From positions 1-7,376 of the forward strand of contig CAZWVH010000096.1 of assembly GCA_964636945.1 (NCBI GenBank): 7,376 nucleotides of DNA. The letters are read 5' to 3'. The position numbers and the translations under genes were made by a program. The DNA is from CAZADA01 sp964636945 (GTDB lineage Bacteria; Pseudomonadota; Alphaproteobacteria; Caulobacterales; Maricaulaceae). Under the pieces are notes generated by a model that was not told the origin of the DNA, searched no databases, and saw only the letters and a program-made list of their open reading frames with translations. Below, piece by piece: positions 1 through 3,468 of this stretch (position 1 is the first letter of the stretch; every line of letters begins with the position of its first letter).

Positions 1-1
1 C

Positions 2-937
2 TCACAAACGATTATACGCCACCTCGCGGGTGTCGCACTGGGAGATGGATTGGCCTTCAAAGCCGTTGGTGAACCAACGCGCGCGTTGCTCTGACGTGCC
101 ATGTGTGAAGCCGTCGGGCATGACCCGACCCGTGGCGTTGCGTTGCAGCGTGTCATCGCCCACCGAGGCCGCCGCGCGCATGGCTTCGCGCAAATCCCCG
201 CGCTCAAGTTGCACTTGCGACAATTGCTGGGAACGCGCCGCCCACACGCCGGCCAGGCAATCGGCCATCAGCTCCACGCGGACTTGGACTTGGTTCGCCG
301 CCGCTTCAGATCGCGCCCTGCGTTGTTCACGCTGGGACCACTCGAACACGCCGATGAGGTTTTGAACGTGATGGCCCACCTCGTGCGCAATCACATAGGC
401 CTGGGCGAAGTCGCCAGATGCGCCGAGTTCGCGGCCCATATTCTGCAAAAAGGCAAGATCGATATAAACGCTCTCGTCTGGCGGGCAGTAGAAGGGCCCC
501 ATCTGCGCCGAGCCGAAACCGCAATTGGTGTTGGTGGCGTTGGTGTAGAGCACGAGGCTCGGTTGGCGATAAGCCGCGCCTGATTCGCGAAACACCGCCG
601 TCCAGACATCTTCGGTCGAACCAAGCACGGCGGCCGTGAAGTCCGCCAGGCGCTCTTCTTCCGGCGCGCCCTCATAGGGCTCACTGGTCGCGGGATCGCT
701 ATAGCCCCCGCCACTGGCGCCGAACATGGAGGCGTTAATCATTTGCTGAAAACCGGGGATGAACAGATACGCCCCAACTCCGATGACGAGGACTGGCAAT
801 AAAAACCGCCGTCCCAGCCTACTGAACAACAGCCGTAAGAGCAGCATGGGAATGGCGGCCGCCATGCCAATGCCCGCCGCGCTTTGTCCGCGCCGATCTT
901 CCACATTGCTGCTGCGCCGTTGTTTGCCGTAACGCAT
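2..937 (-). CDS. ypfJ: YpfJ-family neutral zinc metallopeptidase, membrane-anchored
   Basis: Predicted 311-residue zinc-dependent peptidase of the YpfJ / Zn_peptidase (PF04228) family; the physiological substrate is not known to me. The N-terminus (MRYGKQRRSSNVEDRRG) matches the usual family opening. Hydrophobic residues at about 20-62 (AAAIPMLLLRLLF, then LLPVLVIGVGAYLF) form one or two membrane segments, so the rest probably lies outside the cytoplasm. The zinc site is AHEVGHH, with H185, E186 and H189; a likely third ligand is E222 in VELMADCLAG. Cysteines 139, 151, 227 and 301 could form disulfides. The C-terminal HGTSEQRARWFTNGF block is also family-typical. I chose the ATG at 937 because the family N-terminus begins there and GAGG (945-948) sits 7 bases upstream. 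The frame stays open to an ATG at 1063, but those 42 extra residues look like leader sequence. The gene is divergent from the CIA30 gene. The stop lies at 2-4, so the gene is complete. Confidence 0.9.
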   Translation of the reverse strand: MRYGKQRRSSNVEDRRGQSAAGIGMAAAIPMLLLRLLFSRLGRRFLLPVLVIGVGAYLFIPGFQQMINASMFGASGGGYSDPATSEPYEGAPEEERLADFTAAVLGSTEDVWTAVFRESGAAYRQPSLVLYTNATNTNCGFGSAQMGPFYCPPDESVYIDLAFLQNMGRELGASGDFAQAYVIAHEVGHHVQNLIGVFEWSQREQRRARSEAAANQVQVRVELMADCLAGVWAARSQQLSQVQLERGDLREAMRAAASVGDDTLQRNATGRVMPDGFTHGTSEQRARWFTNGFEGQSISQCDTREVAYNRL

Positions 938-973
938 AATGCTCCCTCGCCGGTGAATTGGCCCTTCCGCATG

Positions 974-1001
974 ATGGTACCACACCGTTGGCGCCTGGAA
1001 A
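974..1001 (-). promoter_or_regulatory. Candidate sigma70-type promoter for the metallopeptidase
   Basis: Read on the minus strand, TTTCCA (996-1001) and TACCAT (974-979) are separated by 16 bases. Each matches 4 of 6 consensus bases of the -35 and -10 boxes. The implied start near 967 gives a leader of about 30 bases that contains the GAGG ribosome site. Only position and partial match support this, and chance cannot be excluded. No equally good plus-strand promoter for the divergent CIA30 gene was seen in the same 138-base gap. Confidence 0.3.
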
Positions 1002-1075
1002 GCCGCCGTTTCGTGATCAATCCAACTGTGAGCGTGCGGCGTAGACCGTGATAGATCGATCATGGGGAAACCGCC

Positions 1076-1666
1076 TTGCGCACCGTAATTGCCGCTAGCC
1101 TTTTGACATTGACTGCGATGGGAATGGGCACAGCTTCAGCACAGGACGCAGATTGCGTCGTTATCACAGATTTTACCACTCCGGCTCAGCGCAATTGGGT
1201 CACCGTCAATGACAATGTCATGGGCGGACGATCCAGCGGCGGGCCGAGTTATACCGACAGCACATTGCTGTTCACCGGTTCGACCAACACCGATGGCGGA
1301 GGGTTTTCCTCAATCCGCTTGGCGATGGACGGCGCGAGCCTCGCGGGGCGCGACCATTTCTTAGTGCGCATAAAGCCGGATGCACGAACGTATCAGCTCA
1401 CCGTACGCACTCAGGTGCGCTTTCGCGGCATGGCCATCGCCTATCGCGCCACGCTGGCAACTGCGGCGCCGGGCAAATGGGCCGAAGCGCGGGTCCCATT
1501 TGTGGATCTTGAGCCCACTTATTTTGGAGAGCGTGTCACCGCTCCGCCTTTCGCGCCGTTAGACGCGCAAGCTTTGGGCATCATCATCAATGACAAGACC
1601 GATGGCCCCTTCGCGCTCGAAGTGGACTGGATCAAGGCCTGTTCCTCCCCGCAATCTCGCGCCTAA
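1076..1666 (+). CDS. Secreted CIA30-domain protein
   Basis: A 196-residue protein with the CIA30 fold (PF08547, named after mitochondrial complex I intermediate-associated protein 30; related to galactose-binding-like beta sandwiches). Characteristic blocks are VNDNVMGGRSSG (44-55), GGGFSSIR (74-81) and the closing GPFALEVDWIKAC. Residues 1-22 form a clear signal peptide: R2, a hydrophobic core AASLLTLTAMGMG, then Ala-Ser-Ala before Q23. The mature protein is therefore probably periplasmic. Cysteines 27 and 189 flank the domain and could close it with a disulfide. The start is TTG at 1076, with GGGGA at 1064-1068 seven bases upstream; the next in-frame ATG codons (M15, M17) would destroy the signal peptide. 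Eukaryotic relatives assist complex I assembly, but an exported bacterial form is unlikely to do exactly that, so the function is open. The upstream neighbour is divergent and the GST gene starts 78 bases downstream. Confidence 0.85.
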   Translation: MRTVIAASLLTLTAMGMGTASAQDADCVVITDFTTPAQRNWVTVNDNVMGGRSSGGPSYTDSTLLFTGSTNTDGGGFSSIRLAMDGASLAGRDHFLVRIKPDARTYQLTVRTQVRFRGMAIAYRATLATAAPGKWAEARVPFVDLEPTYFGERVTAPPFAPLDAQALGIIINDKTDGPFALEVDWIKACSSPQSRA

Positions 1667-1732
1667 TCCGTCTTTGGCCTTGACCTTGCTAGTGCGTGGC
1701 GCTTGTGTGCGGTAATCCGCCGCAACACGCTC

Positions 1733-1738
1733 AGGAGG
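1733..1738 (+). promoter_or_regulatory. Strong ribosome binding site of the GST gene
   Basis: AGGAGG lies 6 bases before the ATG at 1745. It is the best Shine-Dalgarno match in the window and fixes the GST start there rather than at the in-frame GTG at 1703. It also makes this gene the natural head of the four-gene cluster. Confidence 0.85.
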
Positions 1739-1744
1739 CGCGCC

Positions 1745-2356
1745 ATGACCGTCCAGCTCTACCACAATCCCCATTCGCGCGCGGTGATGATCCACGCATT
1801 GCTTGAGGAGATCGGCTGTCCGTACGAGCTCAAGCATGTGGACTATGAGGATGGCTCCATGCGCACACCCGAGTTCCTTGCGCTCAATCCCATGGGCAAG
1901 GTGCCGGTTCTCGTCGATGGTGAGTCGGTGGTGACGGAGACTGGAGCGATTGCAATTTATCTGGCGGATAAGTACAAGTCGCCGAATGATTTAGCGCCGG
2001 GCATCGATGATCCGCGGCGCGGCGACTATCTGCGTTGGATCGGCTTTCAGTCTGGCGCCATTGAAGGCGCCATGACCCAGGCTGGCGCTAAGTTTGACAT
2101 TATGCGCCAACAGGCGGGCTGGGGCAGTGTGGAGCTTGTGGTGGACGTGCTGGATGATCGCCTGGCTAAGGCGGACCCGTGGTTATTGGGTGATTGGTTC
2201 ACTGCGGCGGACGTGTTGATTGGTGCGGCGGCTGGATGGGCCATGGGCTTTGGGCTGTTTCCCAGTCGGCCAAACATTGCCGCCTATTTGGGTCGGGTGA
2301 TGGCGCGCCCCGCCTTTCAAAAAGTAATGCCCAAAGATAGCCAGGCTGCGGAGTAG
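1745..2356 (+). CDS. Glutathione S-transferase family protein
   Basis: A 203-residue cytosolic glutathione S-transferase, expected to conjugate or exchange glutathione on electrophilic or oxidised substrates. Residues 1-76 are the thioredoxin-like domain. They include an N-terminal strand MTVQLYHN, candidate catalytic or activating residues Tyr6 and Ser11, NPMGKVPVL with the cis-proline at P54, and the glutathione-contacting TETGAIAIYLAD (E65, T66). Residues from about 88 on are the helical domain, with the N-capping box TAAD at 153-156. Length is normal for the family. It is the first of four closely spaced genes: the CDGSH gene starts 3 bases after its stop. TTGACC at 1680-1685 could be a -35 box, but no convincing -10 follows at the right distance. 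The GST class and substrate cannot be told from sequence alone. Confidence 0.92.
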   Translation: MTVQLYHNPHSRAVMIHALLEEIGCPYELKHVDYEDGSMRTPEFLALNPMGKVPVLVDGESVVTETGAIAIYLADKYKSPNDLAPGIDDPRRGDYLRWIGFQSGAIEGAMTQAGAKFDIMRQQAGWGSVELVVDVLDDRLAKADPWLLGDWFTAADVLIGAAAGWAMGFGLFPSRPNIAAYLGRVMARPAFQKVMPKDSQAAE

Positions 2357-2359
2357 TCC

Positions 2360-2611
2360 ATGGCCAATGACCCGGAAATCGGCGGCCGCGAACCGCTGCC
2401 CGTCGAGGTGCAAGAAGGCGAAACGTATTACTGGTGCGCCTGTGGCCGTTCAAAGGCGCAACCCTTTTGTGATGGCTCTCACAACGCGGAAGGCTGCGCA
2501 TTCACTCCCATGGCATGGACTGCGCCCGCCACGCGCACCGTGTTCTTCTGCACCTGTAAGCGTTCGAGAAAGTCGCCCTTGTGTGATGGCTCGCACAACA
2601 CGCTGTCGTGA
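2360..2611 (+). CDS. Dual CDGSH iron-sulfur domain protein
   Basis: An 83-residue protein with two complete CDGSH motifs, so it should bind two [2Fe-2S] clusters by the 3-Cys/1-His arrangement known from mitoNEET relatives. The first set is C26, C28, C37 and H41 (WCACGRSKAQPFCDGSH). The second is C64, C66, C75 and H79 (CTCKRSRKSPLCDGSH). Ser and Pro at the conserved spacings (S31, P35; S69, P73) are present in both. There is no signal peptide or membrane anchor, so it is a soluble cytoplasmic protein and probably a redox or cluster-transfer factor. The ATG is 3 bases after the GST stop, and the TGA overlaps the possible GTG start of the SMR gene, which suggests translational coupling. The partner protein is unknown. 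Placement beside a GST points to redox or electrophile stress, which is inference. Confidence 0.92.
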   Translation: MANDPEIGGREPLPVEVQEGETYYWCACGRSKAQPFCDGSHNAEGCAFTPMAWTAPATRTVFFCTCKRSRKSPLCDGSHNTLS

Positions 2612-2613
2612 CG

Positions 2614-2955
2614 ATGCCCGGATTGCACCCCTATATGGCCTTGGCGCTCGCCATTTGCGCTGAGGTCGCTGGAACGCTTGCGCTCAAAGCCTCGGACGGC
2701 ATGAGCAAGGTCGGTCCCACCAGCGTTGTTGTCATCGGCTATGGGATTGCGTTTTACCTGCTCTCAGAGGTGGTGAAATCCGTCCCTTTGGGCGTGGCTT
2801 ACGCGATTTGGTCCGGCGCGGGTGTGGCGCTGATCGTGATCCTGAGCGCGGTGTTTTATCGGCAGATCCCCGACGCACCCGCGCTGATTGGCATCGGGCT
2901 GATCGTGGCCGGCGTGATCGTTATCCAGCTATACTCAAAATTGGCGGGGCATTAG
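2614..2955 (+). CDS. SMR-family multidrug efflux protein, EmrE/Qac type
   Basis: A 113-residue four-helix inner-membrane transporter of the small multidrug resistance family. Such proteins work as dimers, exchanging protons for cationic compounds. The proton and substrate carboxylate of helix 1 is E17 in CAEVAGTLALKAS, equivalent to EmrE E14. The substrate-site aromatics align as Y43, Y63 and W66 (AYAIWSGAG, EmrE AYAIWSGVG). The helix-1 EVxGT pattern fits the Qac branch better than the guanidinium-exporting Gdx/SugE branch. Helix 4 is ALIGIGLIVAGVIVIQLYS. A GTG at 2608 is an alternative start adding two residues and giving a GTGA overlap with the CDGSH stop; I prefer the ATG at 2614, though neither has a clear Shine-Dalgarno. 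As a single gene it probably forms a dual-topology homodimer. Its actual substrates are unknown. Confidence 0.9.
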   Translation: MPGLHPYMALALAICAEVAGTLALKASDGMSKVGPTSVVVIGYGIAFYLLSEVVKSVPLGVAYAIWSGAGVALIVILSAVFYRQIPDAPALIGIGLIVAGVIVIQLYSKLAGH

Positions 2956-2958
2956 GTA

Positions 2959-3387
2959 TTGGAGCACGCAACTCCGACCGCGCCCGTCGTTCTTGACGCC
3001 AATATCGTGTTGGGCTGGTGTTTTGGCCGCGCCATTCCCGCCAGTTCGCGCAAACTCTTGCTTCGGGTGCGCCGTGAGGGCGCTCAGGCCCCAGAATTAC
3101 TGCGCCAGGAAGCCGGCGGCGTGATCCAACGCCGGGCCGGCGGACGCAAACTTTCGGCCAAGCGTGCGCACTGGTTCGCGCAGTTTTTCAATGACTTGCC
3201 CATTACCTACGATCCCGTCGGCGCCGCAGAGGATTATGTTGCTGCTCATGCGCTCGCCGAGACCATGCGGCTCACCGTCAAAGACGCGGCGTACTTGGAG
3301 CTTGCTCTGCGCACCGGCGCGCCGCTCGCCACGCGCGACCGCGCACTGGCCGCCGCCGCCAAGCGCATGGGCGTTGAAGTGGTTTGA
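2959..3387 (+). CDS. PIN-domain protein, VapC-like putative ribonuclease
   Basis: A 142-residue protein with the PIN nuclease pattern. The acidic residues expected to hold Mg2+/Mn2+ are D13 (VVLDANIVLGW), E51 (PELLRQEAGG), D109 (TVKDAAYLELALRTG) and D127 (LATRDRALAAAAKRMGV). Order and spacing fit VapC-type type II toxins, which cleave RNA and are usually neutralised by a VapB encoded just upstream. No such antitoxin fits here, because the SMR stop is only 3 bases before. The start must be the TTG at 2959: an in-frame TAG lies at 2953-2955 and the next start-like codon (GTG 3007) would remove D13. GGCGGGGC at 2943-2950 is a weak, rather distant ribosome site. Expression probably depends on coupling to the SMR gene. 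It could be an orphan toxin, a housekeeping PIN ribonuclease or a toxin with a distant antitoxin. Confidence 0.82.
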   Translation: MEHATPTAPVVLDANIVLGWCFGRAIPASSRKLLLRVRREGAQAPELLRQEAGGVIQRRAGGRKLSAKRAHWFAQFFNDLPITYDPVGAAEDYVAAHALAETMRLTVKDAAYLELALRTGAPLATRDRALAAAAKRMGVEVV

Positions 3388-3468
3388 CGCCTTCAACACC
3401 GCTGCGCCCTTGATCTGAACAGCGAATGCGCTAGGGCTTTGCGCTGCATCATCTGAACGCACAATCCC

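Noticed and set aside
101..583. Plus-strand ORF of 160 codons opposite the metallopeptidase
   Set aside because: Antisense to the HEVGH-containing coding region; the minus-strand protein is clearly the real one.
938..1063. Upstream extension of the metallopeptidase to the ATG at 1063
   Set aside because: The 42 extra residues do not resemble the family N-terminus. The ATG at 937 has GAGG at proper spacing and opens with the conserved RYGKQRRSSNVEDRRG pattern.
1633..1682. Inverted repeat CAAGGCC / GGCCTTG around the end of the CIA30 gene
   Set aside because: The 36-base loop and lack of a T-run make it a poor terminator; probably chance.
1703..1744. Upstream GTG start of the GST gene
   Set aside because: The basic 14-residue extension is not part of the GST fold, and AGGAGG points to the ATG at 1745.
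2608..3387. Possible SMR-PIN fusion by readthrough of the TAG at 2953-2955
   Set aside because: The frames do match, but no recoding signal is evident and both proteins have complete domains. Two separate genes are simpler.
3413..3458. Direct repeat ATCTGAAC (3413-3420 and 3451-3458) before glyS
   Set aside because: Only eight bases, with no mobile-element boundary or other structure; likely chance.
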